From Mytilisepta virgata (taxonomy: Eukaryota > Mollusca > Bivalvia > Mytilida > Mytilidae): a DNA stretch of 64,000 bases. Below the pieces are notes generated by a model. It was not told the DNA's origin. It was given only the letters and a program-made list of their open reading frames with translations, and searched no databases. Of this stretch, positions 43,909 to 56,934 are shown piece after piece. Both the position numbers and the translations under genes were made by a program. Position 1 is the stretch's first letter; every line of letters starts with the position of its first letter. Location: the NCBI GenBank assembly GCA_028015205.1, contig CM051516.1:58842230-58906229 (forward strand), given 5' to 3'.

Positions 43909-46900
43909 AAACAAATAAAACATAGATAAATGTTCTGCAAAGCATAACATTTTCTAAATAAAGGGTAAAATTTGGAAAATAAACAAATGAAAAAGAATTA
44001 AAGAATGATAAAGAATTATAGCACTTTTAAGGGAGAGATTGTATAGTTTAGGCTACCAAGAACCCTGTTTTGCTCACTTGGATTTCATTTTCCCACATGA
44101 TGCAGAAAATTAAATTTCACCAATTAACATATAGACCAGTTGATTTTGTTCTCTATTTTTGATGAATAAGTCACATCCAACTCTGAAACAGAATATAGAA
44201 ATTACATCAACAAGTATAAAGACCTTGAGACTATCACAACAACCAACTGTGTAAAGTTTGAAGTAAATCTGACAATTTGTTCTTAAGATAAAGCGTGAAA
44301 TGTGAAAAAATCCCCCTTTTTTATAAATTATATCCCCCAAAGTGCCATAACTTCGAAATTTGAACAAATAAAATTCCATAACCGTCCAAAGTGTGAAAAA
44401 TTTACAGTTATTGACCATTTTTCAAAGAATTAAATTCCAAATCTCCAAAATCTCATATTGGAAACTTATAACAAAACCAAAAGGGAGCTAACTCAATAGA
44501 TATAAACAAGTCACCAAAGTTTCATGAAAATTGCTCAAAGCATTTTTGAGTTTATTGTTCGAAAACTGGAAAATCCCCCCTTTTTTTATGAATAAAGTGC
44601 TACAACTCCGAAACCTAAAACCGGAAATTTATTAAAATAAAAAGGGAACTTTCGTCAATAGATACAAACAATTCACTGAAGTTTCAAGAAAATTGCTCAA
44701 AGCAATTTTGAGTTATAGTCCGAAAACTGAAAAATCCCCCCTTTTCTGAATTAGTCCCATAACTCCGCAACGTAAAATTGGAAAATTATAAAATTTGAAA
44801 GGGAGCTTATGTCAATAGATATAAACAATTCACCAAAGTTTCATGAAAATTGGAGAAAGCGTTTTCGAGTTACTGTTCAAAGTGTGAAAGATCGATAGAC
44901 AAACAGACGGACTGATGGACAACGGTATACCATAATACGTCCTGTCTTTAAAGACGAGCATATAAAAAGGAAAGCCTAATGGCCATTGCTCCTACGTTTT
45001 GTTAAAATTGGCTTAGTAGATCTGAAAGTGAACTTTCCCATATGATCCTATGTTAAACTATTTTTTGCTATGGAGGATATATTAGATACATAGTTATGAA
45101 TGAGATCTATCTAAGGACCACTGCAGTGGTTTCAGACAAAATTTTCAAGTGATTGTTCCAATTAAATCTGGATGTGGCATCTATGTTGGTTTGTAAGTAA
45201 GTAATGTCTTTATTTAAAGAGGGTAACACAGTTAGTATTAAAATACTAATCTTCCCTGAGGCCCTCAATTAAAATATAAATTAATAAAACACACACAATA
45301 AATTAATCTAACATTGATCCAAATTCTACAAACAAAGATCCACACCTTGAGGACCATCTATATACATATATATAATCAATAAAATTGTTACATTTAATAT
45401 AAACATTGAAAGAATAGAACATCTCGCCTTCCAATACTGTGACTATAATTTAACAAATTTAGAAAGCTTCACAGAGCTTTAAGTTTGGTTTTAATCATCA
45501 GATAAAATTCTGAACAATCACAACCTAAGTTAATGGATAGAAGGACAGTAGAAACTAGGTGATGGTAATAGCTCATATGGAATTTTGGTCCCGATGAGCA
45601 TAAAATTCAAGCACCAAAAAGGAGAATACCATCTCTTCAAGTGTGATATACCACAATATTGGATCGTAATTTTAAATTTATAGGGTATCAAGAAATAAAC
45701 TCAACTCTATTGGGTATCACCTCTTAAAGTGTGAGATATCACAATATGGAATCATAATTTTAATAAAGAAATAAACTCAATAAAGGGGAGTTTTGGGTAT
45801 TCATAAAACTGGTTTAACCCCACCACTGTTCAGTGTCTGTACCAAGTCAGACTATCCTGACTCTGTTGTGTTCATGTTTGTGTTTGGTACTCTTTTATGT
45901 TATTTTTTGTCTGGGTTCTGTCAGTTGGGTTGCTTTGATTTGATTGGTATGTCTTTGTTGATCTTTCCTGTTACCCATTTTGTTGTTCATCAACTCTATT
46001 GAGTATCACCTCTTATAGTGCGAGATATCACAATATGGGATCATAATTTTTAATTTATGGTGTATCAAGAAATAACTTAATTCTAATGAGTATCACCTCT
46101 CAAAGTGTGAGATATCACAACTGGGATCATAATTTTTAATTTATGGGGTATCAAATCTATTGTTCACATCATGCCACCTGTAAGTCTATTTGTTCACAAT
46201 GACATTTTGATGATTTTGAATTAACTCCAAAAATATAAAGTCAATTCTTATAATTATAACTATTCTTCGATTGAAAGATATATTAAACTTTTAAAATCAA
46301 ATGGATGAAAAAGGAAAATTAAGGTAGTCCTCCTGTCCAATTTCCTTAAAATGTTACCCTACCTTCTGGAGAAACATCTGTTTTATCTTTGAGGTTTGTA
46401 CGTTCAATGATGGAGGTGTCAGCCTTGAGTGAACTGCGACTGCGCCGTCTGAGTGACATCTGGAGGTTGACAATCTCTTGCAGAACTTGACCCTGCTTGT
46501 TGACAGCAATGGGGTTACATATGACATCATCTACCAAGTCTGGTTCCAGGTCAGGGTTGATTCTAGAAGATATACTAAAATTAAGATTAAAACTTCATTA
46601 AATGAGGACCCATAAAGACTCCTAGATGTTCCAGCTTATAATCATGACTAATGAGATGTTGTCTCATGAACGCATACCTCAGATCCTTTCACTTTTAAGC
46701 ATTTATGCAGGTATTGAGTTCCTAACTTTATGTCTTATACAAAAAAAATTATCACGAAGCCCATTAATTTTCTACCATACCAAGTATAATTTTATTTGTC
46801 TTATTACAATCCCAAATAACAAAATGTCACCCTTTAAATCTCACATAATTAAAAGAAGAATGTGTCTGAGGACACAAATGACGCTGCTCAAGCTGGCTTA

Positions 46901-49900
46901 TAATACTTGAAAATACTGCAATTTTCCAAGTTATAAAGGGGCATATCTCTAGGACAGTAAATGACTCACTGCCCAAATTCAAACTCCGTCTGCGTGTTTC
47001 GGTTCGTAGCATTGTGTATCAGTTTCATAAATTTTGGATGAGGCAAACCAAGAACGCATGGACGGACGGAAGGAAGGTGAAGTGTAACACTTAATGGCCC
47101 CTTCACCTAGCGGCGGGGGCATACAATTTTTTTTTAAAAGATGCTCCTACTGCCAGTGTCAACACATTTGGTTTAGGGCATATGCTCAACAACCATGCTA
47201 AATGTGTCTAATATTGATGCTAAAAGATTGAAAGTATTAGAACATCCTTAAAAGAATATCCACTGTAAACATTTTCCTTTATATTTTAGACTTTTGTGTT
47301 TGCCTCGACCATTAAACCAGTGTAAAAATTGATAAGGTTCCTCCCATTCCATAGAAATTTGAATTTGGTCAAGGCCACAAATTTTATTCAAACTATTCAA
47401 TTAATTAAAAACTTCTTTACCCTTGATCTATAGCCTTTATTATAAATAAAAGATCGGGGTTTTCTCTTAGAGGCATTATCTATCAAATGTTGTTTGAGAT
47501 CTGATCATTTAAAATAATACCTGTCAGCTAAACCATCAGACAATTTGACTCTATTTTCACATGCTAATAGATTAACCTTAAGCAACAAAATCGACAGGGC
47601 TTCTTTCCTAGCGGCCATAATCTTTCAAAGTTACACGTTCTGAATATATCATTAGGAATCCAAATTTTGATTTCTGGCCCCGACGACAATACTGATAAAG
47701 TTGATCCACCTCTTTCAAGGGCCATAATCTACCCAAGTTTGTTCAAGTTCACACATGAGATATAAAAGTTACCTGGAAAGGATATAATTCAGCCCTGGTG
47801 ATATTAATCTCATTTTAAGGCAACTTGTCCTAACCTGGTTTAAAATAACCTAAAATCTTATTAAAGACTAGTTTTACTTATGAGCATAAACGAACACTGT
47901 GAATGACAGCTTGGTGTTTACATGTAACTAAGGTACCTTAAACTTAAATCTTTACGTCTGGAGTCTTCCATAATGGAACACTCATTATCTTCATCTGATG
48001 ATTCTGCAATGGTAGAATTAGTCTCACTCTCAGTATCAGATCCTACAAATCTGTAATACTTGCTCTGGCTGTCATCAAATGACCTCTTAACCTCACTGTT
48101 ACGGGAGCTGACTGGAGAAAATACTTGTCTGTCCATCAAGGACTGGCACAACTACAAAACAAAAATTCATATTTGAATAATTATAGAAAATCTTTTCAAT
48201 AATTCAGCCAAAAACTGTAAAGAAAGTAAGGGTATTATCAACAATCCAATTAAATTGAGTAAATCTTTATTAAACTCCTCCATTTTTTTATTTAGGATTT
48301 AAGTTATAAAAAAAAAAGTTGCACATAATACACAAAAGGGTTTCTAAATTATCATTTTGGTCCAGTGGTCCAGAAACAAAAAATGTTCAAGCCTGTCAAA
48401 TAACTTTTTCCTACTTATTTAGCTGATATTCCTTTAAATGAAAAGTTGAATTACCAGTATCTTAAATTTCAATTACTTTTTCAAGACTTTATTAGACTTT
48501 TCTTGGAGTATTGATTTTCAGACATTTTAGGTTTTGGTTGATTGTCTTTGTATCAATACATTTGTTTTTCATTCTTATTCCTCACAATCTTAATAATTAC
48601 ATGTAAATGTATTCTTAAATTATGATAATAATGTGTAATCTGCAGAGGAGAAAAATCATATGTGAAAATTACTTCATACCTTAATAGCCTTTTCCCGGGA
48701 GAGGTCTGAGCTGAATGTATTCCTTTCACTAAGGAGATATGTCAATACGACGTCAACAGCATCTTGGCCAGTGAAACAGTTCTCGTAAGTTTTCATCTTC
48801 ATACGACGGCGCTTTAATTCCACACGTGACTTAAGATGGTCAATAATCTCATTCCATATCTGTGTTGCCCTAAATGGACCTGAAAGACAGATAAATAGAC
48901 CGTTAAAATTTATTAATAAACCATTGTTAAGGTAAATTGATTACCGGTAATTATTTGTTAAGTCATAATATTGCCTACTTTCTGATAGTCACTTTAATCT
49001 TCATCATGGCAGGTACATAAATCAGTGTTCCAGCTAGGATTTCCAAAGGTGCCAATAAGAACAAAAAGGGCAAAATGGGCTGAAAGGTCACCGTGAATGT
49101 ACTCTTCTGAGAATGATTTGTTTTTCCCTGGGGAAACTTTTTAGTGATATGCTGACTCCTAATTAAATTTTTATAAACTTTTCTACAAATGTTTTAGAGA
49201 TAACATTATACTGTATATCAAATAACCAAACTTATAAAGATATTAATGCAAGGCATCTTTAGAATTGCTGCACATAAGAGCCCTAGACAAATACTTCTCT
49301 GGTCATCAGGCCTGTGACTGATGTTGGTTTATTTGTATAGGTTCAGGGACACTATCCAAAAAAACAACAACATATTTTTCATGAGGCATGAAACAAGCTT
49401 TTGAAAATAGCTACCCTTTGACACCCAGCTTTTTAATGAAAACTTTCTTAAGTATTTTTAGACCGTGTTCGAGAGAAATACCCATAAGCATATCTAAATG
49501 CTTATTTTGTCAAAGATATAAATAATTTTGGTGTAAAATTTTACTCTTTCCATGGGGTGGGGGGGGAATGGTGGTATGGTTTAAATTTTTTTTATAATTG
49601 TGAAATTTCATGCTTAAAATTACTTTAATTCCAAAAATGTATGTGTTATGAAATATGTTTTTTTTCAAAGAGGGTAATAATAACGCACTACTTAATCACA
49701 CACTCTTGAAAAATTAGACCTTTCATAATGCACTACTTTCATATACTTCTACTTCTACCATTACAGGGCCATCATAAATAAACTGATTATTCTGCCACTT
49801 TTTGATGCACATGTAGATTATTTCAAATAGAACAGAGTGAATTGCGCTTTACATTCTATATACAGTGTAGTTACATCCTTTCAAATTATTTCAAATACGT

Positions 49901-50113
49901 GTATATACTTGAATTATAATCATCATAATTAATAGTCTTACAACAGTTATGAAATAACATATATTTGCATATATAGCACTCAAAATATAATTAAATCAAT
50001 TCTACTCAAATCATTTAAGTTATGTTTGTTATAATAAGTTAAAAGTTACCTCTAGGAGTCAAGTTAATGAAACCTGATGCATTAAGAGAAACATTCCCAG
50101 TTGTTCTTGTCAT
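41551..50113 (-). CDS. DEPDC7: DEPDC7-like protein, copy D (diverged), complete
   Basis: Exons, 5' to 3': 50050-50113, 48680-48879, 47937-48151, 46363-46562, 43351-43871, 42229-42430, 41551-41750 (TGA). Phases 1-0-2-1-0-1 as in A-C; 533 aa. The N-terminus is MTRTTGNVSLNASGFINLTPR; the DEP domain starts GPFRATQIWN at about residue 22. The acidic linker is four codons longer than in A-C, and exon 4 has an RRRSRSS basic/Ser stretch instead of the KHHNFSLH-type sequence. Substitutions are spread over all exons, so D split from the A-C ancestor well before the recent tandem events. Introns are larger and carry several tandem repeats; the intron 4 acceptor is TTTAAG next to a (TTTA)n run. Probably the reference-like family member at this locus. 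Possible poly(A) signal at 41325-41330. Confidence 0.93.
42179..42198. repeat. Poly-C tract in intron 6 of copy D
   Basis: Twenty consecutive C residues about 30 bp from the exon 6 donor (G-run in the transcript). Similar poly-C/G tracts are at 11108, 20012, 30943 and 35432. Lengths in such tracts are unreliable in assemblies. Confidence 0.8.
42808..42932. repeat. Minisatellite, three units of about 42 bp
   Basis: Units share atcaatgacaaagataaag and gtggtttaca. In intron 5 of copy D. Confidence 0.85.
43873..43913. repeat. (TAAA)n microsatellite abutting the exon 5 acceptor of copy D
   Basis: About ten TAAA units. On the transcribed strand it is a (TTTA)n tract running straight into the acceptor TTTAAG|CTTTAG, so it occupies the polypyrimidine position of the largest exon. 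Confidence 0.85.
44280..44905. repeat. Tandem array of about 165-bp units in intron 4 of copy D
   Basis: About four diverged units with 'gaaaaatccccc(c)ttttt', 'ataactccgaaa', 'gtcaatagatataaacaa', 'caccaaagtttcatgaaaat' and 'tgctcaaagca'. The end 'gatagacaaacagacggac' is typical of bivalve dispersed repeats. Confidence 0.75.
45195..45415. repeat. Dispersed repeat, copy 1
   Basis: Shares 'taagtaagta', 'aatgtctttat', 'cctcaattaaaatataaat', 'aattaatctaacattgatcc' and 'accatct...atatacata' with the copy at 63795-64000, in the same orientation. Class unknown. Confidence 0.7.
45640..46160. repeat. Satellite-like repeats interrupted by an interspersed repeat
   Basis: Units of about 90 bp with 'tgggtatcacctctt', 'gtgagatatcacaatatgg' and 'atcataattttaa'. 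The array is interrupted at 45798-45990 by a copy of the 'ggtttaaccccac' repeat. In intron 4 of copy D. Confidence 0.7.
45798..45990 (+). repeat. Mytilid 'ggtttaaccccac' repeat inserted in satellite
   Basis: Second copy of the element at 39106-39290, lying within satellite units. Confidence 0.6.
46850..47135 (+). repeat. Single-unit relative of the 5.4-6.1 kb array
   Basis: Contains 'agaagaatgtgtctgagg', 'ataaaggggcatatctc', 'cccaaattcaaact', 'gatgaggcaaacca' and ends 'ggacggacgg...cctagcggcggggg'. In intron 3 of copy D. Confidence 0.65.
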
Positions 50114-50214
50114 GGTAATTTGGATATTACTGTGTTATATCTCTGGGTGCTTATAAATGAATCCATCTCAGTTTTTTATACATTTATATAAATTTTGAGG
50201 TATTTAGAGATTTT

Positions 50215-50392
50215 AGTTGGTTTACATTACTATGATAACATCTTATTTTACTTCAAAAGTAATTCCAGACTATTAATGTTCTGGTAACAAAGTGTAAGCT
50301 TGTATCACTAGACTGCTTGTTTATTTAATCATTGTAGAAGGTAAAAAGTGTGTCTATGTTTATTTAATTAATCAAAACACAATTACTTCATC
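50215..50392 (-). promoter_or_regulatory. Conserved proximal upstream block, copy D
   Basis: Matches the A-C blocks through 'tgataacatct', 'cttcaaaagtaattccaga', 'ctagactgcttgtttatt' and 'aagtgtgtctatgtttattt', although surrounding non-coding sequence is too diverged to align. Starts about 100 bp upstream of the exon 1 ATG. Confidence 0.6.
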
Positions 50393-51058
50393 AAACATGT
50401 TTGTATAAAAAATTATTATTGTCTTAAATCAAACATGTTTGAGGGTGAGATTTCTCTTTTTTTGGAATTTTTCAGTTTAAAATAATCTGAAGAATTTTAA
50501 CAGCAAGGTTTCCAAAAGTAATGAAAAACACTATTTTTTATGAGACTAGAAATTGTAGGTCCCATCAGTGAAGTGTAAAACATCACAATTCTTCTGCAAT
50601 GTTTAAACTAATTACCAGGATTAATTGACATTTTCATCTTTCTAATTGAATTTTATTTATTTGAAGAACTGATAAGGCAAAGAAAAAACACCTTAAGTTT
50701 CTTTTGTCCTTTTTTGTGCCTACCCCAAACATTTGAAAACATTTTTCAGTGAGAACTTTCAAATTTAGAATGTATTCCCTATAGAATTTCCAGTGAAAAT
50801 AAAATATTTTGCCTACCTTGTGACTTAAATTTTCCATACCATGTTGGAAGAAATACAGGTATTTTTGCCCTTATTATATACAGATACATATAGCAAGGGG
50901 TGCAAGTAACTAGTCTGAAATGATTTGTTACCTTTTAATTTTTTACATCATTAATATCATTTACATAAACTTTGAAATCAAAAGAATTTAACCATAACAC
51001 GTTTACCAACAAATCCCTAATTTTTTTTAGGAGTTTAAAGTAAAAATGAAAAATTTAC

Positions 51059-51080
51059 CTTGACTATCAAACCAAACCAT
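51059..51080 (-). CDS. DEPDC7: Candidate alternative first coding exon, copy D
   Basis: ATG plus six codons plus one base (MVWFDSQ, G) with donor CAAG|GTAAAT, about 0.95 kb upstream of exon 1. It has the same length, phase and donor position as the 22-nt exons of A-C, and joins exon 2 as ...Q-GPFRATQIW. Four of the seven amino acids differ from A-C, yet start, frame and splice site are kept. Confidence 0.5.
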
Positions 51081-51204
51081 TCTAAGAAATCTGATGATGT
51101 GTTTAGTCCAGAAAACTTTTATTGAATAGTGTAATTTGACCATTCCTACATATTAAAATCCATCTCTGTTGGTATGACAATTTTATACCATTGTGTATTA
51201 TTGC

Positions 51205-51300
51205 CAGAAGCTGTCACCATTTTGTTTACAATTTTATCACCTTTAAGACAAATGAAAGACAATACCTGATCTAAAGTGCAGGTGTATAAATGCTTATCTT
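51205..51300 (-). promoter_or_regulatory. Upstream conserved element 2, copy D
   Basis: Keeps 'agctgtcacc', 'tttgtttaca', 'aaagacaatacctga' and 'caggtgta' in the same order as in A-C, in otherwise unalignable sequence. Confidence 0.45.
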
Positions 51301-52463
51301 TGCAAGTGCCATCAAATTATCACACATCTCATTTAAATTTCTTACCTACTTTATAGATAGGAAATGACAAGTGTGTGATAAAATTGATCTCATTATTAGA
51401 TTATCATCTACAGAATTATCAAATACACAACCAAATCACAGCAGGGATCAAAAATTTAAAGTCAAAACAATTTTTTAACATTTTATCTTGCCATAAATAG
51501 TATAAATGAAATGTGTCCCGGAGGGAACAATACAGAACAAAAAATCACAATTAAAGTTATATACATTCGATAAAATATCAATAAACAGAGTCATGGTAAA
51601 AACAACTCTACATGACTTCAGGAAAAAAAGCAACAATTTAAATTTTTTTTGGATTATTCCAATACAAAATTCATAATATAATTTCTTTACCATAGTGACA
51701 ATAAAAACACTTTTTTCAATAAACATGTAAATAAAAAATATAATTTTTGTTTTTATATTTAAAATTATCTAAGGGTAAAACTGACTGCTAATATTGAAGG
51801 AACTTCAGTTTTTCACATTTTGTCCTATAGAAGAAGAAGATTTTATTATTAACCAATTAATGGGCCCATGGAGGGCATAGTTACAGTACAAAACAAATAT
51901 TATTAGTAACATATATGATTTTGTTAATTTCTTATCTCTCTATAAACATGATAAACAGAAATGTATCTACTATTGGATTTCAGAAAAATATAGTTACAAT
52001 GTAAGAATAAAATTGCTTGCTTGAAAAAAAAAACCCTAGAATTTTATAAATTATCTTTCATCTCTGTGCATACAAAGGAAAATTCAAGATGAAATTTACT
52101 TATATTCAATTTTACACATATTGCAATAAATTAGTATTCTTTTATGTCAAAAATATAAAGTTTGGGGTGAAGTACAAAATAAAGTCATTTTTTAAGCATG
52201 GCATGAAATAATCCAATTTATTTTTCAAGGTTACTTTTATATTGTATTTAATGGCCTTAATAATGGACATTAGAAAAAATTATTAAACTAGCTTTAGAAT
52301 TGTTTAAACATCTGTGTGAAAATAGCTTTAATTGGCTGTCATGGTCAACTGATATATAATTCTGATGAGGATTTTGTAAGAATCTAATTTGCCAAGTTTG
52401 GTTGCAATTCACATGTTTCGACATTTATACTTCCTCTGATCTTGTTTGTTTGTACAACTGACC

Positions 52464-52714
52464 TGTTTGTTTGTTTAGTTGGGGTTTTACGCCGTTTTCA
52501 GCACATTTGGCTATTTCGCGGAGGCCAGATTTTATTGGTGGAGGAAGCTGGAGTACCCGGAGAGAACCACGACCTTCGGTAGGAAAATTGGCAATCCTTG
52601 TCAATTAAGATCGGAGTCAAACACAACCCGCCACAGGTGAGATTCACCGTTGACAGGCTAGTGATCATTAGTAGTCATGATGAACTACCTAGACCACCTG
52701 GCCACCGAGGCCCC
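52464..52714 (-). mobile_element. Full-length tRNA-headed SINE
   Basis: Same family as 13839-14104, with head 'gggg cctcggtggcc' on the minus strand and a (CAAA)n tail. Perfect 11-bp target-site duplication tacaactgacc at 52453-52463 and 52715-52725. The B-box region is partly deleted. Confidence 0.9.
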
Positions 52715-53279
52715 TACAACTGACCCGCAAATTTTATTTATTTAAAAGGTATTTCCACTTGTTCAAATTATAATTTACTGTACATTTAAAAGCATCATAT
52801 GATGGGTAATACTATTGTCCCTATTGTGGATAAAAATGTTTTTTGTATGGCAAATCACCCTTTTGCTTACTTTGAAGAAACATTTACATGATATACACGA
52901 TTTTCTTTCACAAATGCATCATCTGAATATCAGTAAAACCACATCAGATACATGTACAGATATTTACAATTCATTTCAATTTTGATATCGCGCAAAAAAT
53001 ATCTACAAAATGTCTACCTGTGTGCAGAAATTAAATATTATTGGTGGAGATCGGAAATTACCATAAAAGGATTTGTATTATCATGCAGAGTTTACTACTT
53101 TCCTTTCAGCTATACAACCATAATGCCTTCTTGCAGTGAAATATTTCACTTGGGAGTAACCAAATCTTCATGAAAGCATGGATAGTAAACAGCTTGTGCT
53201 ATATTCAACAAGCCTTTTATGGTAATCTTAATTGCACCCCAAATAAACGTACAAATCACTCAAAAGACTTTTTGCAGGA

Positions 53280-53600
53280 ATTACTTTCCATTTGGCCAAG
53301 CTATTTCTAAGAAGATTTTTTTTATATCAGCCAATCAGAAACAAGAACTGCCCATTACGGCCATATTTCTAGTCCGATCGGAACGAAATGAGGAAAAATA
53401 TAAAGGATCCCCCATATATGCTTCCTGTCAAGTTTTGTTCCATTTCGCCTAGCAGTTTCAGAGGAGAAGAATATTTGAAAACTCAGTCAATCACAAACAA
53501 CAATTGCACATGGTAGCCATGTTTGTTGTCCGATCGGAACGAAATGAGCTAAAAATTTTTACAAGACTAGTTTGTATGGTCCTGCACATATCAAAACAAT
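53280..53600. repeat. Two-unit direct repeat of about 180 bp
   Basis: Both units contain 'cca/gtcaatcacaaac', a gcc-atgttt/atttct segment and 'gtccgatcggaacgaaatga'. No coding potential despite a short open stretch across it. Confidence 0.65.
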
Positions 53601-53684
53601 TCAGTCGGACCGCCAAGTGCCATTTTGACCTTTACGCTAGTGCATTCTATTGACAAACAGGTGCAGATAATGTAAGAATTTTTT

Positions 53685-53699
53685 ACACTAGATGGCGCT
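53685..53699 (+). promoter_or_regulatory. CTCF-like core motif
   Basis: acactagatggcgct matches the CTCF core CCASYAGRKGGC at 11 of 12 positions. It lies between DEPDC7-D and the plus-strand gene at 62.6 kb. A single motif match; binding is unproven. Confidence 0.35.
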
Positions 53700-53959
53700 T
53701 TTAGTTCTGCCTCAAAATTTTGATTGACAGGACGGGAGTGAAATGTGTAAATATCGTTGTGCTAGTTTTTGACTTTCAAAGAACATGGATGGTAACATGT
53801 GTAAAAATTATTTCGTTAACACCCTGGCCTATAGGATTAACCTGACACTAAAAATTATGAACATACGAGACATCAAAAGTGAGTATTTTTGCACACCTCA
53901 AAATGGCCAGTGACACACGTTGACACTTTTTAGCCAATGAACAGATCTCGTTAGTTAAC

Positions 53960-56690
53960 TGTTTCACTGGGAGGAGCCTATAATGCTTTAATTTACAAAT
54001 AGATTTAGTATCGGGTCTTTCATTTCCAAGTTAAAAAGCCTGCCCCGAGACTCTATTACATAGTTCTTACTCAATATCCATATTATATATGGGTTTTTTT
54101 CAAACTTTACTTTGGTTCATCTGATGGGTTACACTATGGACAGAAAAAAATCCATGATATTTTATTTTTTAAATCAACAAAAATTAGATTAAAAACTGAT
54201 CCACTGACAACATTTGAAGAAATAATTAATGGAACACTTTACTATATTGTGAAATTAGGCATAAATACTCATTGTCAACCTATGAGCTACCAGTTTTATT
54301 TATTATGTACAGGAAAACTATTGGTAAATACATTTTGTACATTAAATCTACATATCAAAATATATTTTAGATGTATTTTACTTTGGATGGAAAATATTGT
54401 ATGATTTTCATATATATATATATATGTCCTTACGTGTATAATTTCTTAAAATTTTGTCAAAATAGTGATCTTGTAATATCTACAACTCCGGTTAAAAGTT
54501 TATAACCACTTGTACTACTTAAGGTTTCCTATTTTCTTTTCATTTATTTTATTTTTTTGTCTATGGTTCAATCAAGGTATCGTTTTCAATTTATTTATAC
54601 TTTGGCTGTTTTCTCTTATTCAAAGAATACATGTATACGGCATTAATAAACCTACATGTATTAACTTTAATTCCGTTGAAAAATTTCTGAATTTTATGCT
54701 TTGCCTTTAATTTCAAAATCCTGGATCTTGGGTTAGACTTCCATATTAAATTTTTTCTTAAATACATATTATTTTATTTTGTTATTTTATGATTTTTAAT
54801 TCATGTTCATTTCCAGATTTTTACTTTTTTACTTGGAAAGGCCAAAAATTTCAATAATAAGCATGAGAAATTGGTCTATAAAATCACATGTATATTTATT
54901 TTTACCAATTTTGGCACTACAGATGGTGAAATAGGTCAAATACACAAAAAGCAATAATAATTATTCTTAATACAATAAATATTAATTTATGAAAAACATG
55001 ATTGAGAAGGCATCAAATCATGTACAAATGTAAAATTTCCTATTGTTGAAAAGAATATGCATTTAAAAAATTCGTGTGATTTGCTGGCAAAAATAAATCT
55101 GTCTATGTCAGATCTTTACATTTTTTCACAATTGAGTAATGGATAAAGATAATTTTAATTCTAACAAAAATTTCCTTTTTTTCCAATGCCTTTTTTTTTT
55201 AATTTGCTATTTTTTAACCAAAAACTCACAATTTAGGTCCTGATAAAGATTAAAATCCATTATTTAATAGCTTCCACATTGTAAAATGCACAAACCATTT
55301 AAGTAGAAATTGGAGCATTTAATTTTTTTTTCAAAATATAAGTGAAAAAAATTCTTCAGTCCTGTTTTTTTAAAAAACTAACATTTGTAATTACCGTACT
55401 CTAATAGACCTATGGCAATAATTAAGCTACTCCCCAGGCTTTCAGTTGTTGATTTCTATGGAAAATAATTTTAAATTGATTTGCTCACTTTCTACCATTC
55501 AAAAGAAAATTTCTGAACCCCTGCACAAGAAAATGATGGAAGTAAGTGAAAGCACTTTTTTCCCTGGTACATTATTCCTAAATATGGATTGTTTAATGTT
55601 TATTGACATATTTATTATATCATTTGACAATCAAGCGTGAAACTTATTTCTATTTCCTTTTTTGATCGATTACCTTCATACCTTCTTTTACATTTTATTG
55701 TCAACGTTGATTATCCCCCTTTATCTGACACATAATTTTCACAGAAAAAGCTCGCTCGAATTGCATTCACTCAGTTTTTAGGGGAAATATTTGAACTGTT
55801 CGTCAAAAAAGTAACAGCACACCTTTTCAGATTAAAAAATCCCCGTCCCGAGATCTGACAATGAAGAAATTGCCATTTCTGACCTATGGTGATGAAATCG
55901 TCAGCATCATTGCCAACTTTTTAAAGTAATATGAAAAGAAAATATTCTCAGAAACTGTTTAATACCATCCCCTAAAAACAACTCAAAGCATACATAGTGT
56001 ATGGCAAAAAAACCAGCAGGTGATTGAGGTTACAAAATATGACCCATTTTCAAATGAAAAGTCAAGTGACTCTGTCAATAAAAACGACGCCATTATTGAC
56101 TTGGCGGCCCGACTGATTAGATTTTACAGAATCATTAATTGGGACAGGCAAATTTTTAAAGGATTACTGTGTCCCCTTTACAAAAAAATTTTTATTGTCC
56201 ACTATATTATCTTCTAATAGTAAGATAATTAAAGTGTGACAGGCCGTTCTGTAATTTCATGGGCCATCACCTTTGACATATATATCTAAAGGCCCAATCA
56301 CTTATGACCATACAAGCAGTGGTTCCACAGTTGACAGTGCTCTTGATAATAATCATTGTTGAAAGGGACTATTTAAGAGGAAAGGAAATACCCCTATGTT
56401 CTCTCTCAAGGCATTTTTCATGTAAACTCAAGTCTTTAATCTCTTCAATTAGACATTCGCAATTGTTCAAAATGAACCCTACCCATACCGCCCATATTGC
56501 ATATTGGTTTGGAGTTTAAATTTTCTGACCTCTGTTATAACATTCAATGACATTATCGATATTAATCGATATTAAAAATTGCTAAATCATGGATGCTTTA
56601 TGTTTGCAAATTAAGTCATTGTTTCAAGAATACATACTGAATTTAGTACTCCATGAGGACAGACAGTACCTGTAAAGTACAGAAAGCTTG
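53960..56690. other. Gene-free AT-rich stretch
   Basis: No supported exon or repeat family; simple TA runs near 54410. Short open stretches here have low-complexity composition. Confidence 0.55.
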
Positions 56691-56693
56691 GCA

Positions 56694-56934
56694 TGTTTGT
56701 TTATTTAGTTGGGGTTTTACGCCGTTTTCAGAACATTTGGCTATTTTGCGGCGGCCAGTTTTTATAGGAGGAAGCCGGAGTACCCGGAGAGAACCACGAC
56801 CTTTGGTAGGAAAATTGGCAATCCTTGTCAATTAAGATCGGAGTCAAACACACCCCGCCACAGGTGAGATTCAAACTCACTCAGAGTTGACAGGCTAGTG
56901 ATCATTAGTAGCCATGCCAAACTACCTAGACCAA
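56694..56934 (-). mobile_element. tRNA-related SINE lacking its head
   Basis: Matches the SINE body and B-box-like region but stops before the A-box head. No target-site duplication recognised. Confidence 0.8.
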
